Notes under the pieces: generated by a model | The model's database searches: none | What the model saw: only the letters and a program-made list of their open reading frames with translations | Told to the model about the DNA's origin: nothing | Program-made: the position numbers and the translations under genes | Part shown: positions 16,801 to 24,073 of the stretch, piece by piece | How positions within the stretch are numbered: position 1 is the first letter of the stretch | Layout of the letters: each line of letters starts with the position of its first letter | NCBI RefSeq assembly: GCF_030413175.1 | Contig: NZ_CP129212.1 | Location: forward strand, 4,998,450-5,062,449 | Length of the DNA stretch: 64,000 bases | Origin: Bradyrhizobium roseum | GTDB taxonomy: Bacteria; Pseudomonadota; Alphaproteobacteria; Rhizobiales; Xanthobacteraceae | Reading direction: 5' to 3'

Positions 16801-19396
16801 CGCTCACCGCTCCTGTGGCGTAGGATTGTGCGATGGTGCCCCAGCCGTAGCCGACCAGTCCCCCGACATTCGACGTGCCACTGACCTGTCCAGTGGCATA
16901 GGACTGGGCAATACTGTCCTCACTTTGCCCGGCCAGACCGCCAACCAGATTGACGCCGCTGACCGCTCCGGTCGCATAGGATTGCGTGATGTTCCCCCAG
17001 TTGTGGCCGACCAGCCCGCCGACCAAATCTGTCGCAGTAACGGCTCCGGTCGCGTAGGACTGCGTGATGTCGCCGTCGTTGAACCCGACCAGGCCGCCCG
17101 CGATGGAGGTCGTCGCGGTCACTGCGCCAGTGGCGTGGGACTGTGTGATCAAGCCATAGTTGAATCCGACCAACCCGCCTGCGCCGGAATTGGTGCTGGC
17201 GACCGTTCCGGTCGCATAGGCGTTTGCAATGGTGCCATAATTGCCCCCGACGAGCGCCGCCGCTGCGACGCGACCGGTGACGGAGCCGCCCAGCAGCCCG
17301 ACATTGCCCACGGTCCCCCCGCTGCCCACCATGCCGAACAGCGCGGCATAATCAGCGGCGGGCCTATTGATGACGAGACTTGAAATGGTGTGACCTTGGC
17401 CATCGAATGATCCGCGGAACTCCGCGCCGGGCACACCTACCGGTGCGAACCCCGCGCCGCCGTTCCACGTCGTCGTTGCGGCAGCATTGATGTCGCGGCC
17501 GAGCGCATAGGCACCCAACACGTAGTTTTGCATGTTCTGCAGGTCGTACACCGTATTGACCAGCATGTAGGCGTTGAGTGTGGCGCCACCGGTGACGTTG
17601 CCGCTGAAATTAGTTCGCGAGGGCGCAGTGTATTTGATGGCATTGACGCTCGAATTGCCGCCGGTCGGATTGTAGAAGATCGAGACCGTCCCCGCGGTCG
17701 ATATCTGCCCTCCGCCGAATGTCACGGTGCCTGTCCCCGTACCGGAATTGTCGGCGCGCAGCACCACGCCGCCGCCGCCGGTGCTCGTGATGTTGGCGTT
17801 GACCGCGATGTTGCGATAGGCGCTGAGCGTCAGCGTCGCATTGGTCAACCAGTTGATGCTGCTCGCCACCGTGATGTCACCGCTGCCACCGCTGCCGGAA
17901 GCACTTGTCAGCTGGGTGACGTTGCTGCCTCCGTTCAGCGCGCTCGCGATGGTGCCGGCGAGCGTCGCATCGATCGTCAGATCCACGGGATCGAGCAGCC
18001 ATGCACCGCCCCTGCCGGCATTGACGCTGCCACCGGAGAAGTTGAACACATGTCCCGAGGTCTCGATGAAGCCGCCACGCAGACCCTGCGTACTGATGGC
18101 GCCGGCAAACGACGTCGTACCATCCGACCAAACCACCACATTGCCGCCGGCACCTGACGTGCCGTCGGCCGTGATCGTCGCACCCGCCTCGATCGTCGTG
18201 GTCTGCGCGTTGGCGATGGTCTGAGGCAGAAACTTCAGCGCGGCGTCCGATCCGCCGAGCCGGTCGCCACCGATCAACACGGTGCCGCCCGATGTACCGC
18301 TGCCGTCGATCGCAGCGCCTGAAGCCAGGATGACGTCTTTTCCGGTCACCACGACAGTGCCGCCGGCGCCGCCACTCCCCTTCGCCTCGATCGCGCCGCC
18401 GACCGTGACCTTGTCGCCGCTGATGACGACGTCTCCGCCGGTGAGCGAACGCCGCGACGCGACGCCTGCACGCTTCGGCGCGGACGCTGCGTCCGCCTGA
18501 ATACGCCGCGCGACAATTTTCTGCGTCACGTTGACGGAACCACTCTCGGAAGTGAGAAAAATTCTTCCGCCCTTGCTGGCGACGCCGGTCGCCGTGATGG
18601 CCCGCCCGGTGTTGCCGGCAAGCGCATAGACGTTGCCGCCGTTGGCGCGCAACTCTACTTCCGCAGCACGGATCGCACCGCTGTTGCGAATCTCGCCGTC
18701 CTGCGCCGGAAGCCGCACCAGCACTTTGCCATTGCCGAGCGAGCCGTCGCTCAGCACCACCTCGCTCCCGGAAGCCATCGCGGCGGTGCCGTTGCGCGCC
18801 GTCAGCGAGCCGTCGTTGCGAACCTGGCGCGCGACCAGGATGACGTCGCCCTTCGACGCCCCGATCTGGCCGAGATTGACCACCGAGGCTTTGCTGTTGC
18901 CGCTGAAGGTCAGCGCGCCGCCGGCCTGGAAATCCGCATCTTTCACATCCAGCGTCGAAGCCACGAAACTGCCGCCGGTCTTGACCACGCCGGTCGGTCC
19001 GACGACGACGCCTGCCGGATTGACGAGATAGACGGAGCCGGTTGCGGATACGAGCCCGTTGATCGATGACGGCACGTTGCCGGTCACGCGGTTGAGAGTC
19101 GCGCCGCTGCCGTTATTGAATTGGACCTGGTTGCCCTGCCCGACCGAAAAGCTCGACCAGTTGACGATGCCGGTGGCGCTCGACTGGGAAACCGTGAGGC
19201 TTGTCGGCGACGGCGAGCCAATTGCGACGTTGCCGCTGACCACCGTTCCACCGGTCGGTAGCGATTGCGCCACCGATGACTGCGCGCAACCGATGCCCCA
19301 CAACAGTGGGATCACGCTGACGGAGGCTCGGAACTCCCTCCTGCTCGGCTTGATGGCAGATACGAGATGCCGCGTAGACCAGAATGAGACGATCAT
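13805..19396 (-). CDS. large two-partner secretion exoprotein (TpsA, filamentous haemagglutinin type) with GLUG and MBG repeats
   Basis: This is a 1863-residue predicted surface adhesin. A signal region (to about residue 45) is followed by the TPS secretion domain (about 45-165, with FNNGSGATLNRVTG and VYLVNPAGVVVGPTGVV). Two blocks of GLUG-like repeats (about 700-955 and 1130-1485, pattern GGLVG..ITQSYATGAV) come next, then three MBG-type immunoglobulin-like repeats (about 1540-1785, ADAKSRAYGDANPALTY). The short tail has two Cys. There is no autotransporter barrel, consistent with export by the TpsB encoded downstream. The ATG at 19396 lacks a strong ribosome binding site. Its role in adhesion or aggregation is inferred from the architecture. 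Confidence 0.85.
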   Translation of the reverse strand: MIVSFWSTRHLVSAIKPSRREFRASVSVIPLLWGIGCAQSSVAQSLPTGGTVVSGNVAIGSPSPTSLTVSQSSATGIVNWSSFSVGQGNQVQFNNGSGATLNRVTGNVPSSINGLVSATGSVYLVNPAGVVVGPTGVVKTGGSFVASTLDVKDADFQAGGALTFSGNSKASVVNLGQIGASKGDVILVARQVRNDGSLTARNGTAAMASGSEVVLSDGSLGNGKVLVRLPAQDGEIRNSGAIRAAEVELRANGGNVYALAGNTGRAITATGVASKGGRIFLTSESGSVNVTQKIVARRIQADAASAPKRAGVASRRSLTGGDVVISGDKVTVGGAIEAKGSGGAGGTVVVTGKDVILASGAAIDGSGTSGGTVLIGGDRLGGSDAALKFLPQTIANAQTTTIEAGATITADGTSGAGGNVVVWSDGTTSFAGAISTQGLRGGFIETSGHVFNFSGGSVNAGRGGAWLLDPVDLTIDATLAGTIASALNGGSNVTQLTSASGSGGSGDITVASSINWLTNATLTLSAYRNIAVNANITSTGGGGVVLRADNSGTGTGTVTFGGGQISTAGTVSIFYNPTGGNSSVNAIKYTAPSRTNFSGNVTGGATLNAYMLVNTVYDLQNMQNYVLGAYALGRDINAAATTTWNGGAGFAPVGVPGAEFRGSFDGQGHTISSLVINRPAADYAALFGMVGSGGTVGNVGLLGGSVTGRVAAAALVGGNYGTIANAYATGTVASTNSGAGGLVGFNYGLITQSHATGAVTATTSIAGGLVGFNDGDITQSYATGAVTATDLVGGLVGHNWGNITQSYATGAVSGVNLVGGLAGQSEDSIAQSYATGQVSGTSNVGGLVGYGWGTIAQSYATGAVSGVSEVGGLAGYYAGSITQSYAAGAVTGTSNVGGLVGSTWGDITRSYATGAVSGVSEVGGLVGYNGGYITESYATGPVSGTANVGGLVGNNDNGDTDSVLLSYWDSYSTGQSAGIGAGTAPSGLTAVTSDPAQSAAANYAFKQSAYGNFDFTEGNASTGWFMIDGRTRPFGQWEYSTNIANAHQLQLMAMDLGASYKLAANIDFSSGLAVGGKYPGMWASTGFSPIGDLSSQFTGSFDGQDHVISNLAINLPSTSYVGLFGYAAGSTLSNVSLQAASMTGLNRVGTLAGQSSGAISNASATGVVVAGGYGGGLVGESHGSVANSSAAVTVTGLTAASSSMGGLVGWNNGSGIIQDSYATGNVTAGNGATRAGGLTAQNNGRILRSYATGAVSGGSQGVGGLVGFNSTGTPTIVDSYATGAVTATSLGGGLAGVNSVGASIENSYATGAVSVASSTVTSLFGGGLVGSNSGLVTRSHATGSVDVTSTYAAATATSAGGLIGSNGSTATLTLSYATGAASAVSAAGTTTTGGLVGRNVGGATVAQSYASGAASATSAAGSAMAGGLIGSHISTGAVTQTYATGAASAVSTSGTAAAGGLIGSVGGTAAVTSSYWDTVTSGRANAVGSGASTGITGLTTSEMQNSANYASTYAGWDLATVWSAPSVGYYPELYGVNYVLRVDPANASRVYGEANPAFTYSIYGLHAGDTAGIINGLGVSTAATVTSNAGAYAINASGGSAVSASGRAYRFIDAPGTLTITPRAITVTADAKSRAYGDANPALTYQVGGSGLVNGDTLSGTLATPATAISGVGTYGIMQGTLGSPNYAISSFTGANLSVTPRAITVAADAKSRAYGDANPALTYQVGGSGLVNGDTLSGALATSAAASSDAGVYGITQGTLAASSNYAFAFVGANLTVMPAAAPRVPTAELGSYVTSRVALPAPQPPQQMREPVLRIAQPSPAIICASRQCLELPHPHNRQIGERAKFVGAANRHRLPAFADN
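14033..14530 (-). repeat. 237-bp tandem repeat encoding MBG domains
   Basis: Two near-identical copies are offset by 237 bp (79 residues); for example CGCCAGCG(C/T)GCCCGACAG at 14171 and 14408. They encode the last two MBG domains of the exoprotein. The high DNA identity suggests recent duplication or ongoing gene conversion. Confidence 0.75.
16530..17290 (-). repeat. 78-bp tandem repeats encoding GLUG motifs
   Basis: Repeats of about 78 bp (26 residues) run through the first GLUG block of the exoprotein, with anchors near 16539, 16618, 16696, 16776, 16852 and 16928. Two variants alternate (SNVGGLVG and SEVGGLAG forms), implying a 156-bp dimeric unit was amplified. Confidence 0.7.
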
Positions 19397-19684
19397 CGAA
19401 CCACCATGCGCTGAAAGGCGACCGCACCGTTCCGTCTCTGAAATTTTTTGCCGACAGGCACGGTTCCATGCACACGCCGTTACCGTCGCAGATTCCTATC
19501 TAAGGATGTATCAACCAATACAGGCAACTTATCGAAAAATTGTAAATAACGATCGCACTAAACGGCTGCGCCCCCCCGAGCATCGCCAAATCCGACTGCG
19601 CGACGTACCGTATCGGATGCTGTCATCAGCCGTAGAACTGCGGCAGCTCATGCAGGCTGGCGTCATGCCGGCCGCAGTTCGATA

Positions 19685-20155
19685 TCAACAACCGCGGCAA
19701 ATGCTCTTGATCTTGCGATCGACCTCCTTGTTCTCTTTTTCGACCGCCACGTCACCGCTCCGCTGCGGACCTGTGATATCCGAGCCTGATCCCGCACCTC
19801 TTGCCGACCCCGTTGTCACGCCGCTGCCGGTGCTGGCGCCCGAGCCTGAGCCTGAAGACTGCGCCGTGCCTGCGCTGTTGGTGCCCGGCGCGCGCGGCGA
19901 TGACATGCGGGACGCGTTGCCCGCACCGCTCGGATCTTCGCCGGCATTGTTCAGTCCGCCGGGAGTCGCGGGACCGGACGGGACCCCGGTGACGCCTTGC
20001 GAGCCGGCACCGGCCGAGCCTGCGCTCGGAGAGCCGGCGGCGCTGCCGCTGCCGCTGCCGCCGGCTGAACCGCCAGCGCTTTGGCCAAATGACGCGACAG
20101 GCGATATCAGGATGGTGATTGCCGCAACGGCGGCGGCTGTAGACGCTAGTTTCAT
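19685..20155 (-). CDS. secreted Gly/Ser/Ala-rich low-complexity protein
   Basis: The start at 20155 has GGGAG just upstream; a longer frame to 20230 is unlikely. Residues 1-24 are a signal peptide (MKLASTAAAVAAITILISPV, cleavage near SFG). The next ~100 residues are Gly, Ser, Ala and Pro repeats, and a charged tail (VAVEKENKEVDRKIKSICRGC) ends with two Cys. No fold is predicted for the low-complexity part. The gene lies 288 bp upstream of the exoprotein gene on the same strand; a cell-surface role is possible but unproven. The 288-bp spacer is relatively AT-rich and probably holds the exoprotein promoter. Confidence 0.65.
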   Translation of the reverse strand: MKLASTAAAVAAITILISPVASFGQSAGGSAGGSGSGSAAGSPSAGSAGAGSQGVTGVPSGPATPGGLNNAGEDPSGAGNASRMSSPRAPGTNSAGTAQSSGSGSGASTGSGVTTGSARGAGSGSDITGPQRSGDVAVEKENKEVDRKIKSICRGC

Positions 20156-20206
20156 TTGAATCTCCCTTTCGAAAGCAACGACTAGGCCCTGGCCCTTGTT
20201 CCTGCC

Positions 20207-20231
20207 GGAACGATTCCCTTGCCCGGTCATT
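20207..20231 (+). promoter_or_regulatory. possible EcfG-type general stress promoter (weak)
   Basis: GGAAC-N16-CATT resembles the alphaproteobacterial general stress sigma factor promoter (GGAAC-N16/17-CGTT) but differs in the -10 element. It lies 36 bp upstream of the gene at 20267, which precedes an Rmf-like gene; stress control would fit. Low confidence. Confidence 0.25.
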
Positions 20232-20266
20232 GATTTTCACCCGTTGGAAGCTTGGAGTGATCGCGC

Positions 20267-20494
20267 TTGCGAAAATTGATCGCCTTCGACGATGACACGC
20301 TGGGCAAGCTGACCCGGCTCGCGCGCGACCGGATGGGGACATTGCAGGAATTGGCCGACGAGGCGTTTGCCGACGTTCTCAAGAAGCACGGCATTCCGGT
20401 CGACCTCAGAGACGCGTTGCGAAAGAGCGCGCGAATGCCAGAGGACACAACGCCGAAGAAGACCCGACCAAGAACTGGAAAGGCACGATCATGA
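20267..20494 (+). CDS. small hypothetical protein, ribbon-helix-helix-like, 75 aa
   Basis: A TTG start with TGGAG upstream opens a 75-residue basic protein. The N-terminal MRKLIAFDDDTLGKLTRLARD..GTLQELADEAF resembles a beta strand followed by two helices, as in ribbon-helix-helix DNA-binding proteins. The C-terminus is Lys/Arg/Thr-rich. No toxin gene is adjacent, so an antitoxin role is not supported. Its stop overlaps the ATG of the next gene (ATGA at 20491), which implies translational coupling. Confidence 0.6.
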   Translation: MRKLIAFDDDTLGKLTRLARDRMGTLQELADEAFADVLKKHGIPVDLRDALRKSARMPEDTTPKKTRPRTGKARS

Positions 20495-20658
20495 ACTCAG
20501 ATCCCGACCCGTTCGAGCAGGGCGAGCGCGCCGCACGCCAAAGCATTCCGGCGGAGGCCAATCCGTATCAGGATGGCAGCGAGCAGCACGCGCTGTGGGC
20601 CGCCGGCCATGAGAAAATCGCCGGCGCTCGCGAGGCGAATGAAAGCGAAGATACCTAG
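20491..20658 (+). CDS. Rmf/CrpP-like small protein, 55 aa
   Basis: This short gene starts in an ATGA overlap with the gene before it. The protein keeps the spacing of the ribosome modulation factor/CrpP group: G-E-R-A-A-R, then N-P-Y, then a Trp (ALWAAGHE) before a Gly. In Rmf the pattern is G..A...G....CPY......W..G. Rmf dimerises ribosomes in stationary phase, and other members of this small fold do different things. The Cys before Pro-Tyr is replaced by Asn here. The family assignment is an inference from the pattern. Confidence 0.55.
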   Translation: MNSDPDPFEQGERAARQSIPAEANPYQDGSEQHALWAAGHEKIAGAREANESEDT

Positions 20659-20670
20659 GCTCGCTTTTGC

Positions 20671-21201
20671 TCAGCCGATCTTCTTCAGCCCGCTTTTGAA
20701 TCGCGGCCCGTTGCGCTGATATGACTGTGCGGCGCGCCCCATCGCCGCCGATTGCTCCGGCGTCAACGCCCGGACGACGCGCGCGGGCGCGCCGATGATC
20801 AGGGAATATACGGGATATTCCTTACCCTCGGTAATGATCGAGCCGGCGCCGACAACGCTGCCGCGACGTATCCGCGCGCCATTCATGACGATCGAGCCCA
20901 TGCCGACCAGCGTGTCATCCTCGAGCGTGCAACCGTGCAGAATCACATTGTGGCCGACCGTGCAGTTGGTTCCGATGGTCAGGGGAAAGCCGGGATCGGT
21001 ATGGCAGGTGCAATTGTCCTGCACGTTGGAGCCCTCGCCGATCTCAATCCACTCATTGTCGCCGCGCAGCACCGCGCCGAACCAGACGCTCGCCGCGTTC
21101 AGAAGACGCACCTTGCCGATCACGGTCGCCGTATCCGCGATGAAATAATTTCCGTCAGCCGGGAGATCAGGCCCCTGCCCGTCGAGTTGGTAGATCGCCA
21201 T
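20671..21201 (-). CDS. gamma-carbonic anhydrase family protein (YrdA/CaiE-like)
   Basis: A left-handed beta-helix trimer-forming protein of 176 residues made of hexapeptide repeats (ADTATVIGKVRL, NVQDNCTCHTD, TVGHNVILHGCTLED). The metal-binding histidines are seen in CTCHTD, GHNVILHGC, as in YrdA-type members. Catalytic activity as carbonic anhydrase is uncertain in this subgroup. Its ribosome binding site appears to lie within a perfect hairpin (21208-21231) that ends only seven bases before the ATG. Confidence 0.85.
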   Translation of the reverse strand: MAIYQLDGQGPDLPADGNYFIADTATVIGKVRLLNAASVWFGAVLRGDNEWIEIGEGSNVQDNCTCHTDPGFPLTIGTNCTVGHNVILHGCTLEDDTLVGMGSIVMNGARIRRGSVVGAGSIITEGKEYPVYSLIIGAPARVVRALTPEQSAAMGRAAQSYQRNGPRFKSGLKKIG

Positions 21202-21207
21202 AGCAAA

Positions 21208-21231
21208 AAGGTCTCCGTTACCGGAGACCTT
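21208..21231 (-). terminator. perfect hairpin with T-run directly upstream of the gamma-carbonic anhydrase gene
   Basis: Read on the reverse strand, AAGGTCTCCG and CGGAGACCTT form a 10-bp stem with a 4-base loop, followed by five T and then the ATG of the gamma-carbonic anhydrase gene. It looks like the terminator of the membrane protein gene upstream (21272-21601), but its 3' arm contains the only GGAG-like ribosome binding site for the next gene. Confidence 0.6.
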
Positions 21232-21271
21232 GGCATAGCCGCGGGCGGAGGATCAAGCGAGCACTATGGCC

Positions 21272-21601
21272 TCATGCCAGCATGCCGGTGGCGCGCAGCG
21301 TCATCAGGAAGAACGTGCCGGACATCAGGCTCCAGAAGCCGGAAAGCACGGTCGCCATCATCACGAATTCGAAGCGGCGGCTTTCGATCCTGGCACCACG
21401 CAGCGTATTGCGCATGATGATGAAGGGGGCGGCGAACACCAGGAACGGCACGGCTGCGAACGTCTTCGGCGCCACGCCTTCGCCGAGCAGTCCGAACCCT
21501 GCCGGCCGCGCCGCCATCGCCTGATAGCCGCTGGTGAGCACGCCGGCGAACGCAAAGCCGATGCACAATGCGAACAGGGAATTCAACGCATCGGGCGACA
21601 T
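21272..21601 (-). CDS. small conserved membrane protein (possibly DUF6949)
   Basis: This 109-residue protein has three or four hydrophobic segments (LFALCIGFAFAGVL, AAVPFLVFAAPFIIM, FVMMATVLSGFWSLM). It ends LRATGMLA. The start at 21601 has GGGGGAAG upstream; an in-frame start at 21664 is less likely. I believe it belongs to a Rhizobiales family of unknown function (DUF6949), from memory. A CtrA-type box lies about 70 bp upstream, shared with the divergent gene at 21766. A terminator-like hairpin follows. Confidence 0.6.
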   Translation of the reverse strand: MSPDALNSLFALCIGFAFAGVLTSGYQAMAARPAGFGLLGEGVAPKTFAAVPFLVFAAPFIIMRNTLRGARIESRRFEFVMMATVLSGFWSLMSGTFFLMTLRATGMLA

Positions 21602-21671
21602 GGCAACTTCCCCCACTCCGAAAGAACGCGCTTTGCTTTCGCAAATTTGGCGAGCGGCCGCCACAGCATCC

Positions 21672-21686
21672 TTAAGGAAAGGTTAA
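21672..21686. promoter_or_regulatory. CtrA-type box TTAA-N7-TTAA in a divergent promoter region
   Basis: The exact consensus lies in the 164-bp gap between divergent genes: 71 bp upstream of the membrane protein start (21601, reverse) and 80 bp upstream of the start at 21766 (forward). It could control both. Motif evidence only. Confidence 0.45.
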
Positions 21687-21765
21687 TGGCCGGCTGGCGG
21701 GCGCCGTTTGCGCATGGCTGACGAAGCCGTCACTCCCGTGAAATCATGAGGAAATCACCTGTCCC

Positions 21766-22536
21766 ATGGCATATTCGCCAGATGATTCGCGCCTTGCTTC
21801 CCCAATCAGTGCCTCGCTCATGACCCTGCTTTCGACGGCCCAGCACTTCGCCCGGGACACCCGCAGGAAGCGGCGCTCGCACATGACCCTGATCATGGCC
21901 GCGGCGGCTCTCACCGCGGGTGCCGTAGCGCTGGTCGCCTATCTGCTATGGCCGACGTGGGTCGCGCGCCCCGCCGGCGCACCCAACCGATTGCCGGTCA
22001 GCGTCGGCGGCACGCTATTCAACGTGCCAACCACGGCCATCCGCCGGAAAATCCAGCGCCACTCCGGCCCGCAGGAGCGCGTCGATCTCAATTTCGTCTT
22101 CCCGTCGCTGGAACCGCCAGATGCGCCGAAGCACGTCAGCGCCGATACGGTGGAGGAAAAGGTGCAGCCGATCGACCGGATCTTCGTCTCGATATCGGCC
22201 CATCATGATGCACTGGCGCCGGACTTGCGTGTCCGCACGATCTACCCGCGCTACCTCGCGCCGGCCTCGACGCCGGTCGATGACGCTCTGACGATGCGCA
22301 CGTTTCGAGAAGGCTCGCCCTACGCCAATGAAGATCTGTTCTCCGCCGCGGCGCCCGCCCTTAACGCGCGCTGCTCGCGCGACGGCCTGACGCCGGGCAT
22401 GTGCCTGAGCGAGCGCCGCATCGACGGCGCCGATCTCACGTTCCGCTTTCCGCGGAGTTGGCTTTCGCAATGGCGTGACGTTGCGAATGCGATAGATCGC
22501 CTGACGATGCAGATGCAGGGACCGAAGGGATGGTAG
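21766..22536 (+). CDS. hypothetical inner-membrane-anchored protein, 256 aa
   Basis: Residues about 40-65 form one hydrophobic segment (MTLIMAAAALTAGAVALVAYLLWP, quoted in part), preceded by basic residues (RRKRRS). This gives a short cytoplasmic N-terminus and a large periplasmic domain. That domain has Pro-rich and Asp-rich stretches and two Cys around CSRDGLTPGMC that could form a disulfide. Similar proteins occur in Bradyrhizobium without assigned function. A CtrA-type box upstream is shared with the divergent gene. Confidence 0.6.
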   Translation: MAYSPDDSRLASPISASLMTLLSTAQHFARDTRRKRRSHMTLIMAAAALTAGAVALVAYLLWPTWVARPAGAPNRLPVSVGGTLFNVPTTAIRRKIQRHSGPQERVDLNFVFPSLEPPDAPKHVSADTVEEKVQPIDRIFVSISAHHDALAPDLRVRTIYPRYLAPASTPVDDALTMRTFREGSPYANEDLFSAAAPALNARCSRDGLTPGMCLSERRIDGADLTFRFPRSWLSQWRDVANAIDRLTMQMQGPKGW

Positions 22537-22544
22537 GATTTCGT

Positions 22545-22672
22545 AGGGCGGGCTGAGCGACTTGTCCGCCGTAGCTCAACGGGCGAAGGCGGAAGCGTGC
22601 GCACCCTTTTGCGGCTTGCTCGGTAACGGAGGGTGGGCACGTCGCTTGCGCTCGTGTGCCCACCTACAACGT
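22545..22672. repeat. dispersed intergenic repeat with inverted GTGGGCAC arms
   Basis: The sequence between the convergent genes has the look of a common Bradyrhizobiaceae intergenic repeat (GTAGGGCGGGCTGAGCGAC, then CGAAGGCGGAAGCG). It ends in an inverted repeat, GTGGGCAC at 22633-22640 with GTGCCCAC at 22656-22663. It may also end transcription of both neighbours. Confidence 0.5.
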
Positions 22673-22684
22673 CACGGCATCGCC

Positions 22685-22915
22685 TCAGCCGACGTCGGCA
22701 AGGTCTTCCTCGAGAATCGCCATCTGGAACTGGAACGAGCGGTCGTCGTCCTCGTCATCGACGAACAGCACGCCGATGAATTCCTCGCCGATATAGACTT
22801 CGGCGGAGTCGTCCTTTTTCGGACGCGGCACAACGCGGATCTTAGGATTGCCGAATACGCGCTTAAGATAGGCGTCGAGCTTCCTGACTTCCTGAACGTC
22901 CACGGCGGTCTCCAA
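22685..22915 (-). CDS. DUF3126 family protein
   Basis: This 76-residue acidic protein matches the short alphaproteobacterial DUF3126 family: EVRKLDAYLKRVFGNPKIRV, then AEVYIGEEFIGVLFVDDEDDDRSFQF (cut by its acidic residues), then MAILEEDL. The function is unknown. It lies 97 bp downstream of cysE on the same strand, an order I recall as common in Rhizobiales, which suggests a link to serine acetylation or its regulation. Confidence 0.85.
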   Translation of the reverse strand: METAVDVQEVRKLDAYLKRVFGNPKIRVVPRPKKDDSAEVYIGEEFIGVLFVDDEDDDRSFQFQMAILEEDLADVG

Positions 22916-23011
22916 TCGGATTCTTTGAATTTCCGGGAGGTTTTTAGGACGAGACGGCGCAGACTACCAGCCGTAACTTCACAAATACGGCCGCAGGAAA
23001 CGTGTGGAAAA

Positions 23012-23839
23012 TCAAAGGCCGATGGCGCCCAGCATTTGATCCATGGTGCGCGACGGCTCCGCGCAGCCGGCCTCGCCGACGATCTTCGCGGGAACGCCAG
23101 CCACCGTGACGTTGTGAGGCACCGGCTTGACCACCACCGAGCCTGCCGCAATGCGCGCACAATGGCCGATCTCGATATTGCCAAGTATTTTTGCGCCTGC
23201 CCCGATCAGGACACCGCGCCTGATCTTCGGGTGGCGGTCCTCGTTTTCCTTGCCGGTGCCGCCTAGCGTGACGCCATGAAGGATCGAGACGTCATCGTCG
23301 ATCACGGCCGTTTCGCCGCAGACGAAGCCGGTCGCATGATCGAGGAAGACGCCGCGGCCGATCCTGGCGGCAGGGTTGATATCGGTCTGAAACACCGCCG
23401 ATGAGCGGCTCTGCAGGTAGAAGGCGAAATCCTTGCGGCCCTTCTGAAAAAGCCAGTACGCGAGACGATGGGTCTGCAGCGCGTGAAAACCCTTGAAATA
23501 GAGCAGCGGGTCGATGAAGCGCGAGGTGGCCGGATCGCGATCATAGACCGCGACCAGATCGGCGCGGAACGCGTTGCCGAGATCGGGTTCGTCGCGCAGC
23601 GCCTCGTCATAGGTCTGGCGGATCAGATCGCCCGACAGCGCCGAATGATCGAGCCGCTCGGCGATACGATGCACCACCGAATCCTCGAGACGCTCGTGAT
23701 GCAGCACGGTCGAATAGATGAAGGATGCGAGTTCAGGCTCGCGGCGGACGATGTCTTCCGCCTCGCCGCGGACACGGTCCCAGATCGGATCGAGGGCGGC
23801 CAGCTTCGAGCCCTGCGGATTGGCGTGATGCATTGCCAT
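23012..23839 (-). CDS. cysE: serine O-acetyltransferase
   Basis: The enzyme transfers acetyl from acetyl-CoA to L-serine, the first step of cysteine synthesis in the cytoplasm. The 275-residue form starting at 23839 fits the family; upstream in-frame starts to 23968 look spurious. The N-terminal helical domain is present (LASFIYSTVLHHERLEDSVVHRIAERL in part). The hexapeptide beta-helix follows, with DINPAARIGRGVFLDHATGFV and ILHGVTLGGTGK, the acetyl-CoA and active-site loop. The C-terminus (AEPSRTMDQMLGAIGL) ends in Leu rather than the Ile typical of the tail that docks into cysteine synthase. Confidence 0.92.
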   Translation of the reverse strand: MAMHHANPQGSKLAALDPIWDRVRGEAEDIVRREPELASFIYSTVLHHERLEDSVVHRIAERLDHSALSGDLIRQTYDEALRDEPDLGNAFRADLVAVYDRDPATSRFIDPLLYFKGFHALQTHRLAYWLFQKGRKDFAFYLQSRSSAVFQTDINPAARIGRGVFLDHATGFVCGETAVIDDDVSILHGVTLGGTGKENEDRHPKIRRGVLIGAGAKILGNIEIGHCARIAAGSVVVKPVPHNVTVAGVPAKIVGEAGCAEPSRTMDQMLGAIGL

Positions 23840-24073
23840 GGATGGCTCTCGCAATTCAGCTTGGTTGACCGATACTATAGCACGGCCGGGGGTGGCTGTC
23901 CCGGGCAGGCCTCGGCAGCGTAAACTGCTGCTGAATGCCATTGGGGCTGGTTCAAGGTGGTCAGTCAATTCGGGAAATCAAGCCGGATAATGACCGGGTA
24001 TTGATCAATTTTGGCCTGTCAGGCATGACCAGCATGCTGGGCTGAATGCGGGGGGGGCATCATTACGCACATA

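Noticed and set aside
16530..17290. CRISPR-like regular repeats
   Set aside because: Repeats are 78 bp, contiguous and in frame, encoding GLUG motifs; no short repeat and unique spacer structure.
15101..17383. forward open frames of 277 and 303 codons inside the exoprotein gene
   Set aside because: They are produced by the repeat composition of the reverse-strand adhesin gene and show repeating nonsense patterns.
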